Positions 24,302 to 35,690 of a stretch of DNA of 64,000 nucleotides are shown piece after piece. Origin of the DNA: Saxidomus purpurata (Eukaryota; Mollusca; Bivalvia; Venerida; Veneridae); NCBI GenBank assembly GCA_022818135.1, contig JAFMSR010000017.1:11014283-11078282 (forward strand), written 5' to 3'. Each line of letters begins with the position of its first letter. Positions within the stretch are counted from its first letter, which is position 1. A program made the translations under genes and the position numbers. A model generated the notes under the pieces. That model saw only the letters and a list, made by a program, of their open reading frames with translations. It did not search any database and was not told the origin of the DNA.

Positions 24302-24564
24302 TTATGCTTAACTTTTATTTTACAATCATATTTCGTTTATTTTCAAAGCAGTATAAACCCACCTGTAACAAAATCTTCTCGTGACAGCTTCTATGCGTTA
24401 AGAGATACTATTAACTTGATCTATCTATTATACGCATTAGTTTTCTTCATAATAAGTAAAATCTAGGAACTCTTCAGAATATTCCAAAAGGCATACACTT
24501 ATATTATGACAGCATCATATAAGTGAAATACCTTATAAATTCAGTCTTCAAGTAACACATACTC

Positions 24565-24820
24565 GATGAAAGAGACACTCCCTAAATCTGGTGTCGTATT
24601 AAATAACTTCAAAAGCATAAATAATGGTATAGTTGCAAGTATTATTACTTAACCTAAAGGTTTAAGCTATAAATTCCATTTCTTATCGATAAAATCAGCA
24701 TTGTAAATTATGTTGCAGTACCGTAAAACATTCAATAATCTATGTAAAGTTGTTGTTGTACAATTACAAGGTGGAAAGCGATTTATTACAGAATATTTCT
24801 TTGGAAATTGTTTGTGCTAA
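24565..24820 (-). repeat. Inverted copy of the 14195 element
   Basis: Carries AAAGAGACACTCCCTAAATC at its start and the reverse complement of the shared core (ACATTCAATAATCTATGTAA, GTTGTTGTACAATTACAAGG). Confidence 0.7.
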
Positions 24821-25095
24821 AATTTGCTGATTATAAAATTTTATGGAAAAAATACGTGAATGTTTGCGTTACTTCTCCGTAACAGAAAAGGAAACGTCAA
24901 TAGCGTACGAGAGTTGTTTGAAACGTTTCCCGAAAATAGTCTTCTCTTTTTTACTAATGAATTTATTTTTATAAAATTTTGACTGTAAATACATCAAAAT
25001 ATTTTAAAATCATTATTCTGTTTCTTACTTCTTAGTAATAATTAAAAAATTGCCCCGTTTAAATTGGTTAGGGTCTCATGACAACATATCTTAAG

Positions 25096-25150
25096 AATTC
25101 ATTCATTCATTTATTCAATCATTCATTCATTCATTCAATCATTCAATCGA
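25096..25150 (+). repeat. ATTC/ATTT microsatellite
   Basis: Interrupted runs of ATTC with AATC and TTTA variants. Confidence 0.9.
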
Positions 25151-25249
25151 TTATTGTATAAATGTTATTTCTTTTCAGAAGGCCACATTGTAAATAAGTC
25201 AAATGTTTTGTACGTTTACTTAATGTGTTTTACCTTCTATAAATAAAGA

Positions 25250-25251
<2 letters not shown>

Positions 25252-25289
<38 letters not shown>
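25252..25289 (+). repeat. (ATT)n microsatellite
   Basis: Uninterrupted run of about twelve ATT trinucleotides. Confidence 0.95.
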
Positions 25290-25293
<4 letters not shown>

Positions 25294-25589
25294 TGACTTC
25301 ATTCAAGTATAATTCAATCAAAATGAGGGATGAAAATAAATCTAGAGCAAACATATTCGCGAAAATTGTAGGATTGATTGAATAAAAATTAAACGAAAGG
25401 CAAAAACAGTATTTAAAATTCACATGACCTGTGTCCTTCTGGAGTAGACTCGTGGTGCAAGTTTCAATTTGACGAGACCTGCGGGCGGGATAGATACATA
25501 TCACTTTCCAAAGAATCCCTTACCAGTTACCTAGAGCCAATCCTCAGAGAACTATACCCAGAAAAGCTATTAAAACGTGTCAGTTAGGA

Positions 25590-25855
25590 CCCGAAAATAT
25601 CAATGCCATTCTATCATGTGGAGACTAGTTCCAAATCGCCAGTACAATAATGAAAGTGCCTACCGGCTGGCATCAGCGCTAACTGTTGGTCATTGGAACA
25701 AAGGACAAATGGACAGAAAGGCTTGCGGATCGGGAATATTCATCGTGACTTCAAAATCAAAAACAAAACGGTGTCAGGAAAATGCAAGAAGTGTAAAAAT
25801 CCAATGAAAGGTCACAACCGCAATGCATGTAATGTAACAGTGATCAAGAATCCGA
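25590..25855 (+). pseudogene. Frameshifted transposon-like ORF fragment with zinc-knuckle-like motif
   Basis: One frame gives MWRLVPNRQYNNESAYRLAS and ALTVGHWNKGQMD. After about 25725 a different frame takes over with IHRDFKIKNKTV and GKCKKCKNPMKGHNRNACN, a CX2CX6HX4C pattern like the zinc knuckles of some transposases and gag-type proteins. The two halves look like one broken reading frame. Family not identified. Confidence 0.4.
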
Positions 25856-26449
25856 TTTTGGGATATTGTTTGGCGCATGTGACATATACATGCAAGTACT
25901 GGTTCTGTGCATAAGATTGTTTTACATGTATGACTTGACACAGTTCATCAAAGAGTTCTAGACAGATTCTTCAGCTTTGCACTATGATAACTGGATACAA
26001 ACTTGGCCAAATTTCTGCTATCTCGCACATGTATTGTAATGTAATTTATCATGATTTATTATAATTTGTTTTTATATCAATTTCTCATAGTATTTCTGCA
26101 GTATATAAGAAATATATTAAATATTAAATGGAGATTTGTACTTTAATCTGTTTCTCGTTTGTTTGACCCACCAGTGAGCCCCCGAAGGTGCGCGCATACT
26201 TTTATAGTACATTATATATTCGTAACATGGTCTAGTATTCATAGTATTAGCCAACACTAGCCTCAGCATTACAAAATAAACTAATTTTTCTCAACTTGGT
26301 AAAGTCATATACATACAGCCGTTTGTTTGAACAACACCCATCCAATGTGATTTCACATGCATCATGTATAAACAATGTGGGTAAGGCAAAACAATGTATT
26401 AAATTTCCCATAATGCAGTAGCGATGTAGACGAATACCATACAATCAAT

Positions 26450-26772
26450 AAATCACGTAAAAAGTCTGACAGTTTTGTATCGTATATGAGAGCTTTATCG
26501 TTGGTTCCGGTTTTCCACATGACCAACGCCCCCAGAAGAGGTTAGTTATTTTAGGTTTCAGAGGATAGTGCAAGATACAGAAAGCGTCCAAATTCCAGAG
26601 ACACCCCTGGTTCTTATACATGCCAGGTGTATAGCACCTATACATAGGACCTCGGTTTTGAAGTCTCATCCGAAAGACTGTTAGTAATTTTAGTTGGTCA
26701 GCCACGGTAATCGAACCCGCTACCCCGAGATTACAAGTTAATTGCTCTACCGATTGAGCTAACCGGGCTGAC
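26450..26772 (-). repeat. tRNA-derived SINE with conserved central core
   Basis: Minus-strand head 26772-26700 reads GCCCGGTTAGCTCAATCGGT (A box) and GCGGGTTCGATTACC (B box). It is followed about 30 bases later by GGATGAGACTTCAAAACCGA GGTCC and AAGAACCAGGGGTGTC. That GATGAGAC..AAACCGAGGTCC core is shared by many mollusc and other metazoan SINEs (Nin-like domain). The anticodon arm does not pair, so it is not a working tRNA. Confidence 0.75.
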
Positions 26773-28658
26773 TCTCTCTGACATTTTCATTTGTTAATCC
26801 CTTTTAAGAGGCAGGATTTATGTTTTTAAAGGGCGGGACTTTAAAAACAATTCAGATGAGATTTTGTAATGATTGGTTGTCGGATAAGGGTTTTAACTAG
26901 ACACGTGAACATATGAAAAGGCGATTTGATGCGAAAAGTGGCATTTGTGACCCTGTGTTTGATCACTTAGTTGACATACTTTGAACAAAGATAACTTTTT
27001 TAATTGGGGTCCGATTAACAACGCGGGTTAAAACTTATGAAAACATATTTCATTGCCGAGGGAAATGTGTCAGGGATGTAATTACGCAATGTAGGGGAAG
27101 GAAACAAACGGTAAAAACATATGATGTTCAATATCTCCTGTTTGAAGACAGATATTAAAAATCTATGACATGGTTTTCTAGATGAATAGAATAATAAACT
27201 GTTTTGAAGATTTCGATGAAAAAAAATTAAAAAATGGATCTGTAAGCCAATTTCGAGAATTCGATTGTTTTTCAAATTTGATGCGGACTTTAAAAAAAAG
27301 CAAGCTAACTTTTTTCATCGCAATATGTGTTTGGATATATGACCATTCGTATTAGAAATGGAAATAAATTAAATATATACAGAAAGCCGTTATTTGAGAA
27401 CACTCGATCTAAGTGGAGGTGCTACCTTAACGTTGAACCGGCAATTCGTACATTTTACAGGTATCATGAATTATTATTTAATAATTGAAAATAATTGTAT
27501 TTACTCAAATGTTGACAACTCAATCTTTAAAAAGACATTTCAACATGAACATATTCATTTCCTAATAAGCCTAGTTCTCTACTGTTTCAAATTAACAAGT
27601 CAGTTTGAACAGTTTATTTACATGAAAGCTTTCGGCCAATACACATGATATACAACTTCATGACACAGAATGTATATGAGATCAACATATCAATTTATTG
27701 CAAAGCCTACTTTGTAAACAAAATAGTCGTAACATCTGTGGTAACAGTCTTACTATAATTTAAATTAAAGTATTTGAGGCGGTATGAAAAGATAATCAAA
27801 CAATAAGTAATTTCTTAACTGAAGCGTAGTAAATAAATCTAGCTAAATTTTTCATTGAATTTTCATTTCTACACATGACACTAAACGAGGTAGTCATGTT
27901 CTAATTTTTTGCGGGATATATTTCTTACAAAATTCAGCATACAGTGGACATATCAAAATAAAATGTGTTCCTCATTTATAATTCCATTGCAATGAATTTA
28001 ATGACGTATATTTCTGTCCAAACCAGTATGCATACCCTTCTAAATCACTAGCTGGCAAGATGATACTTATTCGGATTTTCAAATTGTCAATAGAATTCAA
28101 ATAAGGTTCAAAATTAAAATCTTTTTTGAAACCCCTGTAAATTGACAGCTTAAAATTTTTCTAAACACTCGGGTCGCGGATACTTTGATTGTGAAGAAAA
28201 CTTACGTTTCCGTTTAGATTTGACATGATACAATTTATTGGATCGTTAAACTTTAATTATAGCCAGTAGCATTTACAACTGTTCTCCATTATCATCTACA
28301 TTTGCATATTTATTGTAACAAACAGTCAAACAGCCTATTATTCATATCATCAATACAAATTTTAAAACATCCTAATTTTCGATGTTAATGCAGATTTTAA
28401 TGCATCTCAGTTTTCGTTGTAAATATAATATTTGAAACAAGTGATTACTGAAACAATTACCGGTACCTCGCGTTGTATATCCAAGCGAGATGTTAAACAT
28501 TTCGCTATGTAGATAATCGAAATAAAAAAAGTTTGCAATGACTATACACATGTGCCAAACTTGATTTTCATCAAACACTTTTAATTTTCAAAGCAATAGA
28601 TATCTACAGGTGTTCAGCAATACGATAAAATGTTTAATAGGAAACAGTAAAATATAGA
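26773..28658. other. Intergenic region before the GT31-STELLO gene
   Basis: AT-rich with no recognisable coding content or repeat family. It should hold the promoter of the gene starting at 28659. Confidence 0.4.
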
Positions 28659-30710
28659 ATGGCGAATATAAATTTGACATTGAGAATATTCATGATCTTC
28701 TTGGTCAGTTTATCAACGATTCACATTTTTATCGGATTACGTGATCTAAGTATTTCTACTGAGTTAGTTACAGTTTTAGAAGAGCAAGACCAAGTGTCTG
28801 ATGCGTTAGATGAACAAAGATACGGTGTCATTGGAATGCTGAGTGCCGATAAAAATCTACCATTGCGTGATAAACATCGAAAGATTTTTGCAAATTTCAA
28901 ATCAAGCAACGTACTCATACGCTATTTGTTAGATTCGCCATCTAAAACAACCGTCTCAGAATCAAAGAAATATGCAGATATAGTATTTTTAAATACATCA
29001 AATTCTGGAATAGCTGCAGGATTTGGAGAAAAACTTTCACGGTGGCTTAACATCTCTTCTCAACTATTTCCTGACGCTTACTTTATTGGAAAGATGGACG
29101 ATGATGTGTACATCTGTGATCATACTTTCAAGTTTATTTGGAGGCAGTTTTCGCCTACTATGTGTCTTGGATGGGCAAGTAACGCACATAATCAAAACAT
29201 ATCAAAATTGAAAAAGATTATGGATGAAATGTTTGTTGTTCTTGGTAAAGAATTAGTGAAACGTATTACACACCGACGATACTGTTATGATTTGAGCAAC
29301 TGTGATAAAACAAGAGACTTATATGACACTGACTATAATGGTGGAACATCGTTGGGTATCTGGTTGTCTATTTATGATGATGTTAAATCTTTCGAAATTA
29401 GCAATTTTGCAGTTCATAATAAGAGTTTCACCTTTGAAAAGGGAATGTTTCAAAAATATTTATTGTTACACCGCATTAAGTCTCCTGAAATTCTGGAGAA
29501 AACATATCAAGAGCAAGTTAAAATTAAACGAGATTTATATGGCGTGAGTACCACAGGTGTCACCGGGATTGTTTTTGAAGGTATGAAAACTCGCACCTTC
29601 TATGGCCCCAGTAATATCGATAAGATAAGACTATTTAACTGGCGTGAGAATGTTACATGCAAGTTCTGGGGGGTATTAACAACTATACATCTGTTTAATG
29701 CTGGTATTCAGACGGTTTCAAACGAGATGTGTTTGGTAATTGTCGCGGATACTAAAACACCACAAGACACTTACAAAAACATAACTTCAACTAAGTTTGT
29801 CAAATTTTTAAGCATTAAAGACCAAGAAGACCTGCTTATACGAGGCCTTGAAATAATGACAAATACTCCTTGGAACCACTTCGGAAGGAAAAATGTTGGT
29901 TATGTTTATGCAATAATGCATGGTGCTAAATCAATCTTCGATTTTGATGATGATAATTTTATAATTGACAGCTTACCGTCATACAAAGAATGGTATATAG
30001 CACCAGCAGTGCGAGCTTTTAATCCATACCCTTCTTACATTGAACTTGAAGACATTCCCTGGCCTAGGGGCTATCCCCTGAGTAATATTCTTAATGCAAG
30101 TACGTTTTCGCCCTTGCGCAAAATGCAAAAAATGACTGTTGATAATTCGCAGATAGGCGTTATCCAAAGTCTTGCCAATCACAATCCAGATGTAGATGCC
30201 ATTTGGAGACTCACAAGGAAACTTCCAATGACATTTGTTGATAACATTTCAATTATCCTACTATCAGGAACCTTTTCACCGTATAATGCACAGGCAACTT
30301 TACATTATGCTCTTTGGGGACTGTTTTTGCCCGTATCTGTTCATGGGCGTGTAAGCGATATCTGGCGCAGTTACATTACACAAAGGCTAATGTGGGACGT
30401 AAAACTAAACGTAGGTTTTGTCAGTCCATTTGTGAAACAAATACGAAATATTCATAACATTATGGCAGATTTTAACAGCGAAATACCACTATATGTAAAA
30501 TCAGAAGCCTTAATAAACATGCTATATAATTGGAAAGGTAAATCGGACTGTCTAGAAGAACGCATGATAGAATTGTACATAGAGTTGTATGAAAGAGAGT
30601 TTGTGGAATATTCTGATGTTATTCTTGTTCAAAAATGGGTACGAACATTAAAACAAATTCAGTACAAATTCCCACCTCTTTTTCCACGAGTAAAAATATC
30701 AAGCGTTTGA
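28659..30710 (+). CDS. GT31-like galactosyltransferase fused to a STELLO/DUF288 domain, single exon
   Basis: A 683-residue intronless ORF. Residues about 5-27 form one hydrophobic segment near the N-terminus, so a type II Golgi membrane protein is expected. Residues about 55-285 resemble family GT31 (beta-1,3-galactosyltransferase-like): YGVIGMLS, then DKHRKIF, DIVFLN, LFPDAYFIGKMDDDVYI with the metal-binding DDD at 147-149, and later DTDYNGGTSLGIWLS. Residues about 330-600 resemble STELLO/DUF288: VYAIMHGAKSIFDFDDDNFI (acidic DFDDD at 428-432), WRLTRKLP, SGTFSPYNAQATLHYALWGL and VHGRVSDIWRSYITQRLMWD. N-glycosylation sequons occur in the lumenal part. Plant STELLO proteins are Golgi proteins supporting cellulose synthase assembly; animal DUF288 proteins are largely uncharacterised. 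Acceptor and donor sugars cannot be told from sequence. Overlapping AATAAA signals start three bases after the stop. No frame breaks. Confidence 0.85.
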   Translation: MANINLTLRIFMIFLVSLSTIHIFIGLRDLSISTELVTVLEEQDQVSDALDEQRYGVIGMLSADKNLPLRDKHRKIFANFKSSNVLIRYLLDSPSKTTVSESKKYADIVFLNTSNSGIAAGFGEKLSRWLNISSQLFPDAYFIGKMDDDVYICDHTFKFIWRQFSPTMCLGWASNAHNQNISKLKKIMDEMFVVLGKELVKRITHRRYCYDLSNCDKTRDLYDTDYNGGTSLGIWLSIYDDVKSFEISNFAVHNKSFTFEKGMFQKYLLLHRIKSPEILEKTYQEQVKIKRDLYGVSTTGVTGIVFEGMKTRTFYGPSNIDKIRLFNWRENVTCKFWGVLTTIHLFNAGIQTVSNEMCLVIVADTKTPQDTYKNITSTKFVKFLSIKDQEDLLIRGLEIMTNTPWNHFGRKNVGYVYAIMHGAKSIFDFDDDNFIIDSLPSYKEWYIAPAVRAFNPYPSYIELEDIPWPRGYPLSNILNASTFSPLRKMQKMTVDNSQIGVIQSLANHNPDVDAIWRLTRKLPMTFVDNISIILLSGTFSPYNAQATLHYALWGLFLPVSVHGRVSDIWRSYITQRLMWDVKLNVGFVSPFVKQIRNIHNIMADFNSEIPLYVKSEALINMLYNWKGKSDCLEERMIELYIELYEREFVEYSDVILVQKWVRTLKQIQYKFPPLFPRVKISSV

Positions 30711-30712
30711 AA

Positions 30713-30827
30713 AATAAATAAATGTGTTTTTTCGACTCTTATTATGTTTTCTAGTGAATTGCCAGTTCTTCATTATATTTTGGTCTGGTGTTCTTATACG
30801 TAAATAATGAAATTTTAAATCAATAAA
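30713..30827 (+). promoter_or_regulatory. Polyadenylation signals of the GT31-STELLO gene
   Basis: AATAAA hexamers at 30713-30718 and 30717-30722, almost on top of the stop codon, and another at 30822-30827. If the first is used the 3' UTR would be only a few tens of bases. Confidence 0.5.
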
Positions 30828-31610
30828 AAATAGCATTTACCTTCCGTAAATAATAAACTGGTAATTTGAAGTTATTTGTCCTGTTTACAATTATAGTTGT
30901 TATAAACTCTCCAAACAACTCTCATCTCATCACATCATTACTGCTTTCAGTGTTTCTTTATATTTTCTTCTATTAAATGAAATATCATTTTTATACGTAT
31001 ACTGACTTGCAATTTCAAAACAATGAATCTCAAAAAGCATTGACCAAAGTGGGGGATCACGTGATCATTATAGGTGATGTGCCCAAAAATATGGCGGATT
31101 AATTACGTCAATTCGGATGAAAAGTAGCCGTAAAATCAGGTATTGATTCATTACTTCAGAATGTCTGATTTCGTGATACTGCCCATTACGTGGTTCTCAG
31201 AGAGCCCTTTCTGGCCATTTATGGAGCATATCTCGAAAGCTCCTGAATTCTGAGAACACACAATTTTACAGACGTAGATTTACAGTGTTATTTTCCGTGA
31301 CGAAAACATACTTGTTTATCAAATATTGACTATTACATGTATAAGGAATCATGGAGGCGACATTTTCCTTTATCCAAACCTGATGTCCACAAGTTTGGTA
31401 AGTGAAACCTAAAACTTTTGAAGTCGAAATAGGTACGGACAATCATGGCTTATTTATGATATTAGCACAACCAAAAATAAACATCCCTTGAAACTATCCA
31501 ATCTTTTTTCTCTCAAGATTTTCGGAAATACTATAACTTGACTTTCAATACCGGGTACGTGAAACGGTACTGTTTGAAGCTCCTACAAATAGATGCGAAG
31601 GGGAAAATAA
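30828..31610. other. Intergenic region, nothing firm
   Basis: A GGGGGATCACGTGATC palindromic E-box-containing segment lies at about 31051-31066, close to an ATATGGCGGAT word at about 31090. This could be a promoter fragment, but no gene follows visibly. Confidence 0.3.
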
Positions 31611-31849
31611 CAGGCCCCGTGCTTATAAAAGTGTCTAAGGCACAATCTCAGACTCAGCACGAAATCATGGTGAAGAAATATGAAGTCGGGTTTAATATAA
31701 AGATACCCAAGTTCCAGAACAGACCTACTGGTTATTATTATGGATCCGACTTTGTAAAATATGACTTGACTTAACTTCATATTACTTGAGCACGATTTCG
31801 TGCTGAGCATGAGATTGTGACCGAGAAACATTTATAAGCACAGGGCCTG
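31611..31849. repeat. Inverted repeat, 76-bp arms around an 87-bp loop
   Basis: Arm 31611-31686 (CAGGCCCCGTGCTTATAAAA ... GACTCAGCACGAAATC ... ATATGAAGT) is complementary over its whole length to 31774-31849 at more than 80% identity, with no gaps. Confidence 0.75.
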
Positions 31850-32929
31850 GACTGCATTTAGTTTTATCATTTAATCAGAAGTCCCACTAAGCTCAAGCCC
31901 AATCTTACATATATCAATATTTTTGATAATGACAAATGATGAAAAACATCAAATCACTTCCTGCACTACTGCTACGGATATGACATAACTAGAAAACAGC
32001 TGGAAATAACGGAGGAGGACATCCTATACAATGAGAGCATCTCGGTTGATAGTTTGGGGGTACCCACACTCTAAGCAAAGACTGGAAAGCAACTTTGGTT
32101 CAAGCAACCCGGTCATATATCATAACAACGGAGTGTCTTTAATCTCATCGTCAGGCATAGGTGTTTTTAAAAGCACATTATTGTTATTGTAAAACTGGAA
32201 CACAACAAATATACATGCCACAAATGGTTTGAGCAATGCCGGAAAATTTTTTTAAGTTACCTGGTTTTTGGACGAAATACCGGAGTGGAAAAAGCACAAG
32301 TAGGTAACATGCGTTCCAATGACGCAATGGAAAATGTTTTGCGTACTGTGACACTAAACACGCTAATTTTAAATTTTATGCTGCTATTCTCATAGTAATG
32401 GTTCTTGGAAACTCTTACATCCGCGTATTTTTACGCAAATGTTTGCCATAGTACACGAAAAACTTTCAGACCACCGCTTCCGTATAATGTTTGTTCTTGA
32501 GATCTGAAATAACAGACTTGCTTAAAAACTTTCGATCGCTAATTCAACACACACCTCCTCCCGATGTCTTCATTATTCTGAAACAATACGTTTCAATGGT
32601 TAAGAAAACAAAACAGGAGTGAAATACTTGTGGATGTTTATTATTATATTTTCCATGCGTGGATAACATCACTTCTAAATCGGGTTAACATATAACAGCA
32701 AGTGACAAAACTATTTGCAGTAATCATTTACGGTCAAAATTCGAAAATGTAAAGACCCTGTAGACTAGTATGATACTTCATTAATGACACATGTTTTGAA
32801 CATTTGTTGTATGTTTTAAAAAAGAAAGTAATAACACATTGAGCGGTGTTTGTTTACCTATCTGTATCATATTACTATGACTATATTACATATTATGCTT
32901 TATCTTTATAAGTTATACGATCGGTTCGG

Positions 32930-33570
32930 GACAAAAGGCTTGCGCTGTCACGTCCTTCCGTTCCCGTCCGCAATTTCGTGTCCGGTCTGTATTTTCAACA
33001 TGCATGAACCGATTGTGATATAACTTTACACAGTTGTTACCCATGTCCTGAGGACGTGTCAAATATAACAACCAGCTACCTAATCCCAATTTTAAGGTCA
33101 CAGTTAGGTAAAAAACCACTTCTAGATTTAATTTCGTTTCCGGTGTGCGATTTTGATAAAGCTGTACACAATTGCTACCCGTGTGATGAGTGTGTGTCAT
33201 GCACAACACCCATTCACCTGCTCCCCAGGTCAAGGTCTTACGTATGGGTTTAAACTCTGTAAGTTAGTGTTATACCGGTATTACAATATTTCCTGTATGC
33301 TCTGTATCATTTTAGTGCATGGACCAATTTCGGAATAACTTATCATGATTGTTACAATGTACCCATGTGATGAAGGTGTGTCATGCGTAACACCCATCCA
33401 CCTACTCCCGAGGTCAAGGTCACACTTACATAGTGTTATATTACAATATTTTCTGTCCTCTCTGAAGCTCGAACATGCATGAACTGTAGTCCCATAATTA
33501 TTACCCGTGCCATATGGATGTGTCGCAAACAACACTCAGCCACCTACACCTACGTTTAAGTCACAGTCAA
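32930..33570 (+). repeat. Tandem-monomer repeat, four units of about 150-160 bp
   Basis: Units share GAACATGCATGAACCG / GTGCATGGACCAA, TTGTTACCCATGTGATGA, GTGTGTCATGC, AACACCCATCCACCTACTCC and GGTCAAGGTC. The short ORFs here are by-products. Confidence 0.7.
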
Positions 33571-33599
33571 GTGTTACACCTTAGTTTTATATTACCGTA

Positions 33600-34260
33600 T
33601 CTTTAATACCACACGATAAAAGGGTTTCCTACTTATTCGGGGCATAACTCTAAAATCGTTAAAGGGAATTGATTTAAACCGATGTAATTATAGAGGACGT
33701 TAAGGAAAACTGCAGTATGCAAAAAGCACTTCTCTACATTGCCCCATCGTTAAGTAGCTCCCTTTATTGGATGTTCTTGTCCGGGGCATAACTCTTAATG
33801 ATAGAGGACATTACGAAGAAGCGCAGTGCCCAATGACCATAATTCTTCATTTTTAATTACATTACCTACCTTTAATTTATGTTCTTGTCCGGAGAATAAC
33901 TTTAAAACTACTTATGCCAGTTAACTCCAACTGCATAATGAATGAGGAGATTAGAAGAAGTGCAGTGCCCAAGAACCTTAACTCTGCGTTGCCCCATTTT
34001 CGCATAACTCTATAAGTACTGAAGGTAATTTGTTCAAACTGCATACAAAGATAGAGTACATTGGGAGGAAGTGCAGTGTCGAAGAACCATAACTTCCATA
34101 CCTGCTTTTTTAATCATTTCCCTTTAATTGTGCCCTGTACATGAAACACTAAGGGAATAAATTCAAACTACATAGTATTACAAAGATAAGAGGCAAGGAG
34201 GAGAAGTGCATAGTAAATAACTATATATCTATCTTGCCTGGATTTTGAATATCTCCCTTT
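33600..34260 (+). repeat. Second tandem-monomer repeat, four to five units
   Basis: Units share TGTCCGGGGCATAACTCT, TTCAAACTGCATA, GAGGACATTA, GAAGTGCAGTGCCCAAGAAC and TCCCTTTAATT. Period about 150-165 bp. Confidence 0.7.
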
Positions 34261-34537
34261 ATTATTTTTCTTGCCAAATCTATAACTGATCTTACGCTAG
34301 GTTTCTGGTTTTTATAAGTTTTGTGATTCTTCATACATTTTAGAGTGATATAATAAAAAGCTAATTGTAAGAGATAAAGCAAGAAGACTGACGTTCTTTC
34401 AGAGACCGGTTTAAACGGTTTCTCATATATTTATTCTGTCGAAATGAATTTATAAGTAAATATTGTTTCTTGGGAAAGACTTGTACTATACGCCAATCAA
34501 TCACACGAAACTGTCAACTTTTTCATAAGGTAGTTGA

Positions 34538-34617
34538 ACTCGAACCCATGATCCTAAATTTATGATATCTTTATTGATAACAAGTCAAAGGCCGTAACCA
34601 ATCGACCACAGAGGAGG
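34538..34617 (-). repeat. tRNA-like sequence / SINE head
   Basis: On the minus strand TGGTCGATTGGTTACGGCC (A box) and ATGGGTTCGAGTTC (B box) are separated by an AT-rich insert. No acceptor stem pairing. Probably a decayed SINE head. Confidence 0.5.
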
Positions 34618-35282
34618 TCACAATTAGAATGAAATACGTGTGTGGTAAAGTGTGTCTTGGCCAAACGTGTCACCATTGTTGTAGTTTTTAAAATGTCACA
34701 TTGTCTCAAACATCCGATTCTGTAGCACGAGCCGGTTCGCAGAATCGCATACAAAAATGGAAGTTACAAAATTAAGTCTTCCACGAAATACAAAATATCG
34801 GAAAACATGGTCACATAGTTACTTTTAGTTTAAACAATATTTATTATGCATATAGTTCATAATAATACAACAAACATAATTATTAGGATTGAGAAGGAAG
34901 CTAAAAGCTTATGTAAACTCTTTCCTAGTTACTTTTACTGGTGACATATGTAAATAAAAATGCTTATCTATATCTAATCTTTAAGAACTTTTCAATTAGC
35001 AGTAAAGCTATGAAGAGTAGTTGATAATTAATGCACAGCTGAAATATAAATGTTGCTGTAACTGTGTAATAACTGTTTCATTGATGCTAATTGAAAAAAA
35101 CAACATTTTACGAAAATACAAATGATTGCAACGCGTATGGAAATAATTACCCTTAACCTGCTGATATAATCAAAGAATGTAGAAATGCACGTGTTTTGGA
35201 TACTCCTTTAAAAAGTAAACTTTATGTCTTTTTTAGATAAATTTATTTCTGAAGCTACCAAAGGGATCCTCATTTTGGTAGA

Positions 35283-35602
35283 AACTGATGAAACGGCGAC
35301 ATTTCTGGATAGAGACTAATGAAACGGCGATATTTCTGGATAGAGACTGATGAAACGGCGACATTTCTGGACAGAGACTAATGAAACGGCGACATTTCTG
35401 GATAGAGACTGATAAAACGGCGACATATCTTTATAGAGACTGATAAAACGGCGACATATCTGGATAGAGACTGATGAAACGGCGACAAATCTTGATAGAG
35501 ACTGGTAAAAAGGCGACATATCTGGATATAGACTGATGAAACGGCGACAAATCTTGATAGAGACTGATGAAACGGCGACATATCTGGATAGAGACTGATT
35601 TA
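35283..35602 (-). repeat. 31-bp minisatellite downstream of the single-domain GT31 gene
   Basis: Ten copies of a 31-bp unit (core GGCGACATATCTGGATAGAG on the plus strand, spacer ACTGATGAAAC). Units 7 and 9 share AAATCTTGATAG while 8 and 10 share ATATCTGGATA, so the proximal end has a 62-bp higher-order unit. Because 31 is not a multiple of 3 and the unit has no stop on the minus strand, all three minus frames stay open and cycle through the same 31-residue peptide. The array begins about 90 bases past the stop codon at 35691 and would be 3' UTR if the AATAAA at 35242 is used. Coding use is not supported. Confidence 0.9.
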
Positions 35603-35690
35603 TCTAATATCCACTGCCTTTTGCCAGATGTCGCTGACCACTCTGATATTATGATGTTTTTAAACATAAGTATGACATTTAATTAATTAC

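Noticed and set aside
35283..35602. Regular repeats considered as a CRISPR array
   Set aside because: Units abut without unique spacers, and the genome is eukaryotic.
35316..35667. Three overlapping minus-strand ORFs with repeated MSPFYQSLSR-like peptide
   Set aside because: All arise from the 31-bp minisatellite, which has no stop in any minus frame; there is no promoter or splice support.
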